Shown: piece after piece, positions 1 to 7,062 of the stretch
Layout of the letters: every line of letters starts with the position of its first letter
How positions within the stretch are numbered: the first letter of the stretch is position 1
NCBI GenBank assembly: GCA_964510785.1
Contig: CAZECM010000027.1
Location: 1-39,584, forward strand
DNA from: JAAYZM01 sp964510785
GTDB taxonomy: Bacteria; Actinomycetota; Actinomycetes; Actinomycetales; Cellulomonadaceae
Length of the DNA stretch: 39,584 bases
Direction of reading: 5' to 3'
Notes under the pieces: generated by a model
Told to the model about the DNA's origin: nothing
The model's database searches: none
The model's input: the letters and a program-made list of their open reading frames with translations, nothing else
Translations under genes and position numbers: made by a program

Positions 1-337
1 TGAGGCCGAGCAGGATGTGCTCGGTGCCGATGTAGTTGTGGCCCAGCTGCAGCGCCTCGCGCAGGGACAGCTCGAGCACCTTCTTGGCGCGGGGCGTGAA
101 GGGGATGTGGCCCGACGGTGCCTGCTGGCCCTCGCCGATGATCTCCTGCACCTGGGCGCGGACGGCGTCGAGCGAGATGCCGAGCGCGTCGAGCGCCTTG
201 GCGGCGACGCCTTCACCCTCGTGGATCAGGCCCAGGAGGATGTGCTCCGTACCGATGTAGTTGTGGTTGAGCATCCGTGCCTCTTCTTGGGCAAGGACGA
301 CCACCCGACGTGCGCGGTCGGTGAATCTCTCGAACAT
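1..337 (-). CDS. clpC: ClpC, N-terminal part (runs off the left edge)
   Basis: This is the amino-terminal domain of the AAA+ unfoldase ClpC, which feeds substrates to the ClpP protease. About 112 residues are visible, beginning MFERFTDRARRVVVLAQEEA. Both Clp-N repeats can be seen: ARMLNHNYIGTEHILLGLIHE near residues 20-40 and the near-copy ALQLGHNYIGTEHILLGLI near 95-112. The nucleotide-binding domains lie outside the window. The ATG at 337 has an AGGAG ribosome-binding site about 6 nt upstream, so this gene is translated from a leadered message, unlike many others here. The next gene is divergent. Identity rests on near-exact family motifs. Confidence 0.97.
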   Translation of the reverse strand, partial: MFERFTDRARRVVVLAQEEARMLNHNYIGTEHILLGLIHEGEGVAAKALDALGISLDAVRAQVQEIIGEGQQAPSGHIPFTPRAKKVLELSLREALQLGHNYIGTEHILLGL

Positions 338-449
338 GCGGCGCTCCTGTTGGTCTGGGCGTTCCTCGATGCTAACCACGTGGACCCCCTCAACCTGCCT
401 CTGTTCGCCACAGGCGTGACGCGGGCCGGCGCCCGTAGCATCGCCTCTC

Positions 450-1172
450 GTGACGACGAAGGCCGACGACGACGGCGCCCAGCGCCCGGTGGCCCACCCC
501 ACACCGGCCCCGGTGCGCAGCTGGTGGCGCCGACGCCGGGTGTGGGTACCCGCCGTCGTCGTCGTCGTTGTCGTCCTTGTGCCCTTCCTCGTGGTGCAGG
601 GTGTGGGCCAGTCCAAGGTCAGGGCCTCTGCCGACGACGTCGCGCCCGTTCCCGTGGCGATCGTGCTCGGCGCCGGACTGCGCCCGGACGGCTCGCCGTC
701 GGTGTTCCTCGGTCGCCGCCTCGCCCGCGCGGCCGAGCTGTACGAGGCGGGGACGGTCGAGGTGCTGCTCGTCTCGGGCGACAACTCGCGCAAGGACTAC
801 GACGAGCCGACGGCGATGCGCGACTGGCTCGTGGCCCACGGCGTGCCCGACGAGCACGTGGTGCGCGACTTCGCCGGCTTCGACACCCACGACACGTGCG
901 TGCGCGCGCGGCGGGTGTTCGGGGTGGAGGCCGCCGTCGTCGTGACGCAGGACTATCACGTGCGGCGCGCCGCGTTCTCGTGCGCCGCCGCGGGCATCGC
1001 CGTGCAGGGCTCGGGCGTGTCCTCGGACAGCGTCGAGCCGGCCAAGGCCGTGACGTACCGGCTGCGTGAGCTCCCGGCCTCGTGGAAGGCGGCCCTCGAC
1101 GCGGTCGTGCGCCGCAGCCCGGTGTACCTGGGCGACCCGGAGCCCGGGGTGCGGGAGGCGCTCGGGGGCTGA
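450..1172 (+). CDS. YdcF/SanA-family (DUF218) membrane-anchored protein
   Basis: A 240-residue protein with a basic, Pro-rich N-terminus (WWRRRR near residues 25-30), one hydrophobic anchor (about 32-50) and an outward-facing DUF218 domain (about 65-225). Family motifs are IVLGAGLRPDGSPS (71-84), LLVSGDNSRKDYDEP (106-120), and TQDYHVRRA (166-174). Members include SanA and YdcF, linked to envelope barrier function, but the reaction is not established. The GTG start has TAGCAT ending 8 nt upstream, slightly further than the common leaderless spacing here. Its 3' end faces the hydrolase gene, and an 8-bp inverted repeat (TGACCGGG at 1170-1177, CCCGGTCA at 1193-1200) spans both stop codons. Confidence 0.88.
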   Translation: MTTKADDDGAQRPVAHPTPAPVRSWWRRRRVWVPAVVVVVVVLVPFLVVQGVGQSKVRASADDVAPVPVAIVLGAGLRPDGSPSVFLGRRLARAAELYEAGTVEVLLVSGDNSRKDYDEPTAMRDWLVAHGVPDEHVVRDFAGFDTHDTCVRARRVFGVEAAVVVTQDYHVRRAAFSCAAAGIAVQGSGVSSDSVEPAKAVTYRLRELPASWKAALDAVVRRSPVYLGDPEPGVREALGG

Positions 1173-1186
1173 CCGGGCGGGTCCGG

Positions 1187-2086
1187 CTAGCTCCCGGTCA
1201 CGTGCTCGACGACGCGGGCGACGACCCCGCCGTCGGCCAGGATCCGCTGGTGCCCGAGACCCTCCGTGCCGAGCAGCTCCGCACCCGGCCACGCGGCGGC
1301 GAGCCGCTCCCCGACGGCGAACGCCGACTCCTTGTCGTGACGATCGTGGATCACGAGCGTGGGCGGCAGCGCGCCGTCCGCGCCGAGCGGGCCGAGGTCG
1401 AAGTTCGCGATCGGTTCGGCGAGGAAGCCCGCCATGATGCCCTCCATGCGCGTGCGGGTGCGCTCGCCGAAGCCGAGGATGCGCGAGAAGTCATGCGTGA
1501 TCTCGCCGAAGTCGCTGCTCGGGGCAACGAGGGCGAGGCGTTGGGCCTCGACGCCCCGGTGGACCACGGACGCCGCGACGTGGCAGCCGAGCGAGTGCCC
1601 GACGACGCCTTCCGCAGGCCCGAGCTCCGCCGCGACCGCCGCGAACGCCTCGGCGATCTCAGGGAACGTGCCCTTGCCCGGGCCGAGCACGCCCGGGTCC
1701 GCCTCGCCGTGCCCCGGAGCGTCGAACGCGACGACCCGCCGCCCGCGCGCGACGAGAGGAGCCACGAACGCACCGAGCTGCCCGCGCCACCCGCCCCAGC
1801 CGTGCACGAGGTAGACGACAGGCCCCTCGCCCCACGTCTCGACCACGGCCTTCCCGCCGCGCGGCACGCCGATGCGGAACACCTCGCCGGGCCCCGGGCG
1901 GAAGTCCTTGCGGCGGCCCGCGTTTCCCGGGAGCGTGGTCCAGATCGCCATCGCCTTCGCCGCGCCCGCGTCGGGTCGCACGCGGTCGAGCACGGCGAAC
2001 TGGGTGCGCAGGGCGGCGAGCTGCATCGCGTACCGCGCGCGGGCGGTGCGGCTGCGGGCGGCGCGCTGGGGTTGGCTGAAGCTCAT
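1187..2086 (-). CDS. Alpha/beta hydrolase
   Basis: A 299-residue cytosolic alpha/beta-hydrolase. The oxyanion-loop motif YLVHGWGGW is at about 92-100. The nucleophile elbow GHSLG puts the serine near 165, an acid lies in VIHDRHD near 245-251, and the histidine is in GLGHQR near 279, so the triad looks intact. The substrate cannot be told. The start at 2086 is chosen because the ATG lies one base after the TGA of the upstream regulator gene, an arrangement typical of coupled translation. The open frame continues upstream, but that part only overlaps the regulator. The TetR gene is therefore probably its dedicated controller. Confidence 0.85.
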   Translation of the reverse strand: MSFSQPQRAARSRTARARYAMQLAALRTQFAVLDRVRPDAGAAKAMAIWTTLPGNAGRRKDFRPGPGEVFRIGVPRGGKAVVETWGEGPVVYLVHGWGGWRGQLGAFVAPLVARGRRVVAFDAPGHGEADPGVLGPGKGTFPEIAEAFAAVAAELGPAEGVVGHSLGCHVAASVVHRGVEAQRLALVAPSSDFGEITHDFSRILGFGERTRTRMEGIMAGFLAEPIANFDLGPLGADGALPPTLVIHDRHDKESAFAVGERLAAAWPGAELLGTEGLGHQRILADGGVVARVVEHVTGS

Positions 2087-2087
2087 G

Positions 2088-2840
2088 TCAGGCTCCCGGG
2101 GTGGGGGTCGGTGCTGGGTTCGGGACGGCGGTGGCCGACGGTGGCCGGCCGAGGGATGTGTCCGATGACGGCGCATCAGCGGGTGGTGCCGCCGTCGCGG
2201 CCGCGACGAGCGCCTCGACCGCCGCGAGCGCGCGCTGCTCCGCGAGGGGATCCTCGAGCAGCCGGTGGGAGTGGTAGAAGCCGAGCATCACGCCGTAGAG
2301 GTCGCTCGCGAACCGCGCGGGATCGGTGGCGTGCGCGAGCTCGCCGTTCGTGACGGCTCCGGCGACGATGCGCTGCAGCGAGTCCGCGAGGCGCACGTAC
2401 ATGCCTCGCAGGTGGTCGAGCACGGGGCCGGGCTGGTCGTCGAACTCGGCGCCGGCCTTGACGATGAGGCACCCTCCGGGCAACCGCCGCCTCCCGCACG
2501 TGAGCCACAGGTCCACGAGCGTGCGCAGCCGGACCAGCCCGCGCGGGGTGCGCAGCGCCGGGGCGATCACGGCGTCGGAGAACTCCATCGCCGCCGACTC
2601 GAGGACCGCGACCTGGAGCGCCTCTTTCGAGCCGAAGTGCGCGTAGAGCCCGCTCTTGGACAGCCCTGTGGCGCTCGCGAGCGCGCCGATCGTGAGCCCG
2701 CCGAGGCCGATGCGCGCGGCCTCCTCGACCGCGCGCGCGAGGATCGCCCCGCGGGTCCGTTCACCCTTGGACCCTGGCGCCCCGGTTGCCGCCGCCTCAC
2801 CTTCCACCGCTCGCGCCGCCGTGCCCTCCGCCATTCGCAT
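2088..2840 (-). CDS. TetR/AcrR-family transcriptional regulator
   Basis: A 250-residue repressor-type protein. The N-terminal DNA-binding domain runs from about 25 to 75 (GERTRGAILARAVEEAARIG, then ATGLSKSGLYAHFGSKEAL, the recognition helix). The ligand-binding domain follows, with LPGGCLIVKAGAEFDD near 120-135. The last 35 residues are Ala/Pro/Ser/Thr-rich and probably disordered. It is the first gene of a two-gene unit with the alpha/beta hydrolase. A second in-frame ATG lies two codons in, but the first is preferred because a TATTTT -10 box ends 6 nt before it. The palindrome at 2849-2868 overlaps that promoter, so it probably represses itself and the hydrolase. Confidence 0.9.
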   Translation of the reverse strand: MRMAEGTAARAVEGEAAATGAPGSKGERTRGAILARAVEEAARIGLGGLTIGALASATGLSKSGLYAHFGSKEALQVAVLESAAMEFSDAVIAPALRTPRGLVRLRTLVDLWLTCGRRRLPGGCLIVKAGAEFDDQPGPVLDHLRGMYVRLADSLQRIVAGAVTNGELAHATDPARFASDLYGVMLGFYHSHRLLEDPLAEQRALAAVEALVAAATAAPPADAPSSDTSLGRPPSATAVPNPAPTPTPGA

Positions 2841-2846
2841 TCCGCA

Positions 2847-2852
2847 AAAATA
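2847..2852 (-). promoter_or_regulatory. -10 box of the tetR-hydrolase unit, leaderless
   Basis: On the minus strand, TATTTT is followed by 6 nt and the ATG at 2840. No Shine-Dalgarno sequence lies between. It is the only AT-rich hexamer of the leaderless set in this window, and it is partly covered by the operator. Confidence 0.6.
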
Positions 2853-2868
2853 GCACGACCGTCCTATT
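2849..2868. promoter_or_regulatory. Probable TetR operator (imperfect palindrome)
   Basis: A 20-bp imperfect palindrome of the form AATAG-n-ACG-nn-CGT-n-CTATT, with 16 of 20 positions symmetric. It overlaps the -10 hexamer and spacer of the tetR promoter, the usual position for steric repression. Size and symmetry fit a TetR dimer site. That this TetR binds it is inference from position. Confidence 0.6.
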
Positions 2869-2878
2869 CACATCTCCC

Positions 2879-2998
2879 CCGGCCGTCCGCGCACTCCTTG
2901 GTGTTCGGGTGACATAACTCGCGCGACACGCCGGGCGACACGCCGTGAATGGACCACCCGCTCGTCACTCTGGCCCCAAGCAGTGCGCGGACGGCTCA
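2879..2998. repeat. 120-bp terminal-inverted-repeat element, copy 1
   Basis: A non-coding 120-bp element whose second copy is at 31751-31870. The arms are a 22-nt inverted repeat (TGAGCCGTCCGCGCAC..). The right arm, 2977-2998, differs from copy 2 by one base, and the left arm differs in its outermost three bases. The 23-bp core at 2923-2945, holding two GACACGCCG units 3 nt apart, is identical to copy 2. A TGACATAACTCG block lies left of the core here and right of it, reverse-complemented, in copy 2. I see no target duplication and no open reading frame. It fills the gap between the macrodomain gene and the tetR promoter. Confidence 0.8.
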
Positions 2999-3059
2999 AG
3001 GAGGGCAACCAGCTGGGGCGCGCACCTGGGGTGGTGCGCGTGAGGGAAGGGTCGCCGGG

Positions 3060-3641
3060 TCAGCGGTAGAGGGAAAGCGCGTGCTCGAAGGAGTCGTGGA
3101 CCTCGGGCGAAAACAGGACGAAGCGCACCAGGGTGACCGAGGCCACCGGGGCCACAGGGGCCACAGGGGTCTCTGACGCCCCAGCACGCCGCTCGACCCA
3201 GTCGCGGACGGCCACGACGGCGATCTGGGCGACCTCGTCGGCGTCCCAGCCGAACACCCCGGCGCTCACGGCCGGGAGCGCGACCGACTCCGCGCCCAGC
3301 TCGGCCGCGACGTCGAGGCTGCGCGTGAAGCACGAGGCGAGCAGCGCCGGGTCGGTCTCGCCCGCACGCGCATCGGGTCCGACCGTGTGGACGACCCACC
3401 GCGCCCGCAGCAGCCCCGCGGCCGTCGGGACGGCCTCACCCGTGGGGAGCCCGTGCGGGTAGAGCGTCTCGCGCACCTCGCGGCACTCGGCCAGCAGCGC
3501 CGGCCCGGCCGCGGCGTGGATCGCGCCGTCGACCCCGCCGCCGCCCAGCAAGGACGAGTTCGCCGCGTTGACGATCGCGTCCACCCGCTGCCTCGTGATG
3601 TCGCCCTCGACGGCTTCGACGCGCACGGATCCGATCTGCAT
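3060..3641 (-). CDS. Macrodomain protein, O-acetyl-ADP-ribose deacetylase type
   Basis: A 193-residue single macrodomain. The motifs are VEGDITRQRVDAIVNAANSS (about 11-30), GGGGVDGAIHAAAG (33-46), and PAVSAGVFGWDADE (about 123-136). This group is the bacterial YmdB/MacroD type, which removes acetyl or ADP-ribose from ADP-ribosyl conjugates. Before the last strand (VTLVRFVLFSPEVHDSFEHAL) there is an insert of three PVA units encoded by three 9-bp tandem repeats at 3141-3167. The ATG has CACGCT ending 6 nt upstream, one base off the local leaderless consensus. It stands alone, and its target here is unknown. Confidence 0.9.
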   Translation of the reverse strand: MQIGSVRVEAVEGDITRQRVDAIVNAANSSLLGGGGVDGAIHAAAGPALLAECREVRETLYPHGLPTGEAVPTAAGLLRARWVVHTVGPDARAGETDPALLASCFTRSLDVAAELGAESVALPAVSAGVFGWDADEVAQIAVVAVRDWVERRAGASETPVAPVAPVASVTLVRFVLFSPEVHDSFEHALSLYR

Positions 3642-3763
3642 CGGTCCAGCGTGCCCTCAGGAGCGTCGGGGCGCACCCTGGCGCACCTCCCGTACACCGA
3701 CCCGGCCCGATCCAACCCCGGTCTCGCGGCGCCCCGGGACCGAGCACGACAGCGTCGAACCCG

Positions 3764-3988
3764 CTACGCCCCGATGCGCGGGAACGGCTCGGTCGAGAAC
3801 ACCACCTCGACGGGCACCTCGAAGTACGTGGCGATGCGTAGCGCGAGGAAGAGGCTGGGCGAGTACTCGCCCCGTTCGAGGTACCCGACCGTCTGGTAGT
3901 GCACGCCGAGCGCCTCGGCGAGCTCGCGGCGGCTGACCTTGCGCTCGGCGCGCAGCATCGCGATGCGGTTGTGGACGAACTCGCTCAT
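3764..3988 (-). CDS. Small XRE-family (helix-turn-helix) regulator
   Basis: A 74-residue protein that is almost entirely one Cro/CI-type helix-turn-helix: MSEFVHNRIAMLRAERKVSR, then ELAEALGVHYQTVGYLERGEYSPSL, then LALRIATYFEVPVEVVFS. These short XRE proteins often sit beside ABC exporters. Here it is the last gene of the exporter operon: the permease TGA ends two bases before this ATG, so the three genes are coupled. The near-perfect palindrome in the operon promoter (5801-5822) is the obvious candidate site, giving feedback control from the operon's end. That link is inference. No metal or ligand residues stand out. Confidence 0.9.
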   Translation of the reverse strand: MSEFVHNRIAMLRAERKVSRRELAEALGVHYQTVGYLERGEYSPSLFLALRIATYFEVPVEVVFSTEPFPRIGA

Positions 3989-3990
3989 GG

Positions 3991-4845
3991 TCAGCCGATG
4001 CGCTGCATGCGCTCGGCCTTGCGCGCCTCGACCGCCGAGCCCGACTCCCGGCGCGCCATGCGGCCGAGGATGCGCGGCGTCAGGACGAGCCCCACCGCCC
4101 CCCACGCGGCGATCACGGCGAACGCACCGAGCAGGTTCCACTGCCCGCCGAGCTCGAGCGTCGCGGCGCCGTCGGGCAGGAACGCCCAGCGCAGCGCGTG
4201 CCCGAGCCAGTACATCGGGAACACCTGCGCCACGACCTGGACCCAGCCCCACAGCGCCGTGATGGGCGTGAAGATGCCCGAGATCGCCGCGAGGCCGATC
4301 ACGGGCAGGAGCCCCCAGGTCGACACGTGCGCGGGCTTGCGCGCGAGCGAGCCGATGATGAAGCCCGCGGGCAGGAGCGCGAGGAGCCCGAACACGAGGA
4401 TCCCCGCCACGGCAAGCCAGCCCAGCGCCCCGCGGCTCATCATGCCGTCGAGGAAGAACGCCGACGGCAGGAGGATCACCACGAGCATCGGGAAGATGCC
4501 GAGGCCCTGCAGCGCGACCTGGCCGGCGACGTACCCGTCGAGCCCGTGCGGCGCGGCCTTGGCGCGCAGCAGCGTGCCGTCCTCGCGCTCGACCACGAGC
4601 CCGAACCCGGGGCCCACCACGGCACCGAACACGACCATCGCCGCGAGCACCCCCGGCAGGCCGAGCACCGAGAGGCTCAGCGACGTCCCCTCGACCGTCT
4701 CGTGGCGGTTGAGGAACAGGAAGACGAGCACGCCGCCGCCCCACAGCAGGTAGAACGTGAGGTCGTCGGGCGCGCGCAGCGAGAGCTTGAACTCCGTCCA
4801 GCCGCGCCGCAGCCCCACCCTGATCGCGTGGGCTCGGGCGTTCAT
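3991..4845 (-). CDS. ABC-2 type transporter permease
   Basis: A 284-residue membrane protein with about six hydrophobic segments: LTFYLLWGGGVLVFLFLN (29-46), LGLPGVLAAMVVFGAVVGPGFG, IFPMLVVILLPSAFFL, LGWLAVAGILVFGLLALLPAGFI, WGLLPVIGLAAISGIF, and LLGAFAVIAAWGAVGLVLTP. The VEREDGTLLRAKAAP loop after the second segment is the coupling-helix region typical of ABC-2 (DrrB/YhhJ-like) exporters. It overlaps the upstream ATPase gene by 4 bp and runs into the XRE gene after 2 bp. The pair probably exports a small lipophilic or antibiotic-like compound, but nothing here identifies the cargo. Confidence 0.88.
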   Translation of the reverse strand: MNARAHAIRVGLRRGWTEFKLSLRAPDDLTFYLLWGGGVLVFLFLNRHETVEGTSLSLSVLGLPGVLAAMVVFGAVVGPGFGLVVEREDGTLLRAKAAPHGLDGYVAGQVALQGLGIFPMLVVILLPSAFFLDGMMSRGALGWLAVAGILVFGLLALLPAGFIIGSLARKPAHVSTWGLLPVIGLAAISGIFTPITALWGWVQVVAQVFPMYWLGHALRWAFLPDGAATLELGGQWNLLGAFAVIAAWGAVGLVLTPRILGRMARRESGSAVEARKAERMQRIG

Positions 4846-5777
4846 CGTCGGGCTCCTTCCGTGGCAAGACCTTCGCCGACGACGGCGGCCGCCTCGGACT
4901 CGTGCCGCCGGACGAGTGCCATGTACGTCTCCTCGAGGCTCGTGCGCGTCACCTCGAGATCCTCGATCTCCTCGCCGTACTGGGCGAACAGGCCGCGTAC
5001 GAACGATGTTGCGTCCTCGTCGGCGTGGACGAAGTGCTCGCCGCCGCGCGACCAGCGGACCTCGGACTTGCCGGCCGCCTCACGGGCGAGCTGGGCGGCG
5101 CTGCCGTTCGCGACGATGCGCCCGCCGGACAGGATGAGGATGCGGTCCGCGAGCTTCTCCGCCTCGGACAGGTCGTGCGTGGTGAGCAGGATCGAGGTGT
5201 CGTCGAGGTCGACGAGCCCGTGCACGATGTCGTGGAAGTCGCGCCGCGCCTCGGGGTCGAAGCCCGCCGTGGGCTCGTCGAGGAACAGCAGCTCGGGCCG
5301 GCCCACGATGCCGATAGCGACGTCGAGCCGGCGCCGTTCGCCCCCGGAGAGCTTCGCGATGCGTCGCCCGCCGAGCTCCGTGAGCCCCACCGCGGCGAGC
5401 AGCTCGTCGGTGTCCCGTGGCCGACGGCGGTCCGCGGTGGAGTAGGGCTCGTAGTAGCTGCCCAGGTGGTCGAGCAGCGCCCGGACGTTCCAGCGCCCGT
5501 GGTCGCGCCACGACTGCAGCACGATGCCGACACCCGCCCGCCACTCCTCGCTCGCGGTCGCCGGGTCCGCACCGAGCACCTGGACCTCGCCGTCGGACCG
5601 CGCCCGGAAGCCCTCGAGGATCTCGATGGTGGTCGTCTTGCCCGCGCCGTTGGGCCCGAGCAGCGCCACGACCTCGCCGCGCCCCACCTGGAACTCGACG
5701 CCCGTGAGCACGTCCTTGGCGCCGTAGCGCATGCGCAGGTCGCGCACGTCCACGACCGTGTCCCTGCCCTGTGCCAT
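4842..5777 (-). CDS. ABC exporter ATP-binding protein
   Basis: A 311-residue nucleotide-binding subunit of the CcmA/DrrA type. Walker A is GPNGAGKTT (about 38-46), the Q-loop is in GIVLQSW, the signature is LSGGERRRLDVA (about 143-154), Walker B is LLFLDEPTAGFDPEA, and the switch histidine is in LLTTHDLSEAE. The C-terminal part (EDLEVTRTSLEETYMALV) is the usual tail of drug-exporter ATPases. The start is decided by a strong ribosome-binding site, GGGAGGTGAT, 5 nt before the ATG. It is the first gene of the ATPase-permease-XRE operon, and its promoter contains the palindrome at 5801-5822. Confidence 0.93.
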   Translation of the reverse strand: MAQGRDTVVDVRDLRMRYGAKDVLTGVEFQVGRGEVVALLGPNGAGKTTTIEILEGFRARSDGEVQVLGADPATASEEWRAGVGIVLQSWRDHGRWNVRALLDHLGSYYEPYSTADRRRPRDTDELLAAVGLTELGGRRIAKLSGGERRRLDVAIGIVGRPELLFLDEPTAGFDPEARRDFHDIVHGLVDLDDTSILLTTHDLSEAEKLADRILILSGGRIVANGSAAQLAREAAGKSEVRWSRGGEHFVHADEDATSFVRGLFAQYGEEIEDLEVTRTSLEETYMALVRRHESEAAAVVGEGLATEGARR

Positions 5778-5800
5778 CAGACATCACCTCCCAGATCCAC

Positions 5801-5822
5801 AATGTAGTAGACCTACTACATT
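5801..5822. promoter_or_regulatory. Operator and promoter of the XRE-linked ABC operon
   Basis: A 22-bp palindrome: AATGTAGTAG, two central bases, then its exact complement CTACTACATT. On the minus strand a TTGACA -35 box (5831-5836) is followed after 17 nt by TCTACT (5808-5813), so the palindrome occupies the spacer and -10 region. A repressor bound here would block the polymerase. The XRE protein encoded at the end of this operon is the likely binder, though the TAGTAG half-site also recalls other exporter regulators such as GntR/YtrA and BlaI types. Confidence 0.75.
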
Positions 5823-5870
5823 TCGTCCTGTCAACCAGACGGTGCGCGAGTGCCCGGAGCGGCCAGCCAC

Positions 5871-5876
5871 TAGCCT
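5871..5876 (+). promoter_or_regulatory. -10 box for the DUF4180 gene
   Basis: TAGCCT, 6 nt before the ATG at 5883. No purine-rich ribosome-binding site lies in between. Confidence 0.5.
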
Positions 5877-5882
5877 CGACGG

Positions 5883-6251
5883 ATGAGTCAGACCATCGAG
5901 GCGGGTGGCACCCGCGTGTTCGTGCTCGACGACGACGGCCCCCTGCTCGGTGCGACCCAGGACTTCCTCGACGTCATCGGTGCCCTGTGGGGCGAGGCCG
6001 AGGGAGTCGCGTTCGTCGCGATCCCGGTCGCTCGCCTCGCACCCGAGTTCTTCGACCTGCGCACCGGGCTCGCGGGCGACGCGCTGCAGAAGTTCGTGAA
6101 CTACCGCGTGCAGGTGGCCGTCGTCGGCGACATCGATGCCCACGTGGCCGCGAGCGGGGCGCTCGCCGACTTCGTCCGTGAGTCGAACGAGGGGCGGCAC
6201 GTGTGGTTCGCCCGAGACCTCGACGAGCTGCGTTCCCGGCTCGAAGACTGA
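5883..6251 (+). CDS. DUF4180 protein
   Basis: A 122-residue soluble protein matching the DUF4180 family: an N-terminal strand region (TRVFVLDDDGPLLGATQDFLDVIGALWGE), the motif VAIPVARLAPEFFDLRTGLAGDALQKFVNYRVQVAVVGDI (about 47-87), and the C-terminal FVRESNEGRHVWFARDLDELRSRL. The family is small, cytosolic and of unknown function. The motif R-x-G-x-AG-x-x-x-QKF-x-NY is its hallmark. The gene is a single-gene unit, divergent from the ABC operon and convergent with dtd. Family assignment is firm; nothing in the sequence suggests a reaction. Confidence 0.85.
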   Translation: MSQTIEAGGTRVFVLDDDGPLLGATQDFLDVIGALWGEAEGVAFVAIPVARLAPEFFDLRTGLAGDALQKFVNYRVQVAVVGDIDAHVAASGALADFVRESNEGRHVWFARDLDELRSRLED

Positions 6252-6289
6252 GGGCCGACGACGGCGACCGTCTGGGGACTGAGCCGCCG

Positions 6290-6715
6290 CTACGCCTCGA
6301 GCAGGATCGTGAACGGACCGTCGTTGACGAGCTCGACCTGCATCGTCGCGCCGAACTGCCCCGTCGCGACCTCGAGCCCGCGGGCCCGCAGGGCGTCGAC
6401 GACGGCGGCCACGAGGGGCTCTGCCACCGGACCCGGTGCTGCGGCGTTCCAGGTGGGACGGCGGCCCTTGCGCGAGTCGCCGTAGAGCGTGAACTGGCTG
6501 ACGACGAGCACGGGCGCGCCCTCGTCGGCGGCGGAGCGCTCGTCGCGCAGGATGCGCAGCTCGGCGATCTTGCGGGCGATCTGCTCGACCTGCACCGGGC
6601 CGTCGTCGTGCGTGACCCCAACGAGGGCGAGCAGGCCGGGGCGCGTGATCTCGCCGACCACCTCGCCGTCGACGGTCACGCTCGCGCGCGTGACCCGTTG
6701 GACGACAGCCTTCAC
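6290..6715 (-). CDS. dtd: D-aminoacyl-tRNA deacylase
   Basis: A 141-residue enzyme that removes D-amino acids wrongly attached to tRNA. It starts KAVVQRVTRASVTVDGE, as is typical. The catalytic motif is VSQFTLYGDSRKGRRPTW (about 75-92), and the second motif, usually NxGPVT, appears as NDGPFTILLEA at the C-terminus, where Pro-Phe-Thr replaces Pro-Val-Thr. The length matches the family. The GTG start overlaps the TGA of the DUF2516 gene (GTGA), so the two are translated together; upstream open frame is ignored for that reason. Confidence 0.96.
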   Translation of the reverse strand: MKAVVQRVTRASVTVDGEVVGEITRPGLLALVGVTHDDGPVQVEQIARKIAELRILRDERSAADEGAPVLVVSQFTLYGDSRKGRRPTWNAAAPGPVAEPLVAAVVDALRARGLEVATGQFGATMQVELVNDGPFTILLEA

Positions 6716-7050
6716 CAACCGCCCCCGCGGCCCGATCCCTGGCCACGCCCGGGCGAGCGGTAGCCGCGCACCGCCGGGCGCACGTCCGCGAGGTAGACGC
6801 CGGCCGCCGCGACCGCGACGAAGCCGAAGATCGGATCGAGGAAGCTCACCCCGATGGGTCCGGGGATGCACACGAAGCTGACCGCCGTGGCGGCAGCCGT
6901 GATGGCGAGCCAGAAGGGTCGTGGGCGCTTCGAGGCCCACGGGAACGCCGCGGTCGGGCGGCGCAGGACGTCGATGAGCGCCCACGCGCACACGCCGAAG
7001 ATGATGAGCGCGAGGGCCAGGAAGACGACGGCCTGGAATTGCCAGATCAC
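6712..7050 (-). CDS. DUF2516 small membrane protein
   Basis: A 112-residue protein with three hydrophobic segments: FQAVVFLALALIIFGVCAWALIDVL (5-29), FWLAITAAATAVSFVCIPGP (about 46-65), and LDPIFGFVAVAAAGVYLADV (about 71-90). A Gly/Arg-rich tail follows. The ALIDVLRRP stretch after the first segment and the overall layout match the actinobacterial DUF2516 family, whose function is unknown. It heads the two-gene unit with dtd. The GTG is chosen because TAGGCT lies 6 nt upstream. That -10 box overlaps the stop codon of the upstream PIN gene, so the two transcription units are packed with no free space. Confidence 0.85.
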   Translation of the reverse strand: MIWQFQAVVFLALALIIFGVCAWALIDVLRRPTAAFPWASKRPRPFWLAITAAATAVSFVCIPGPIGVSFLDPIFGFVAVAAAGVYLADVRPAVRGYRSPGRGQGSGRGGGW

Positions 7051-7056
7051 GCGCCG

Positions 7057-7062
7057 AGCCTA
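7057..7062 (-). promoter_or_regulatory. -10 box for DUF2516-dtd
   Basis: TAGGCT on the minus strand, 6 nt before the GTG at 7050. Its first three bases are the TAG stop codon of the PIN gene. Confidence 0.5.

Noticed and set aside
1170..1200. Inverted repeat across the stops of the YdcF-type and hydrolase genes as a terminator
   Set aside because: Eight pairs with a 15-nt loop and no T run; too weak to list as a separate feature.
1082..2353. A 423-codon plus-strand frame
   Set aside because: It mirrors the hydrolase and tetR genes on the other strand and has no recognisable domain.
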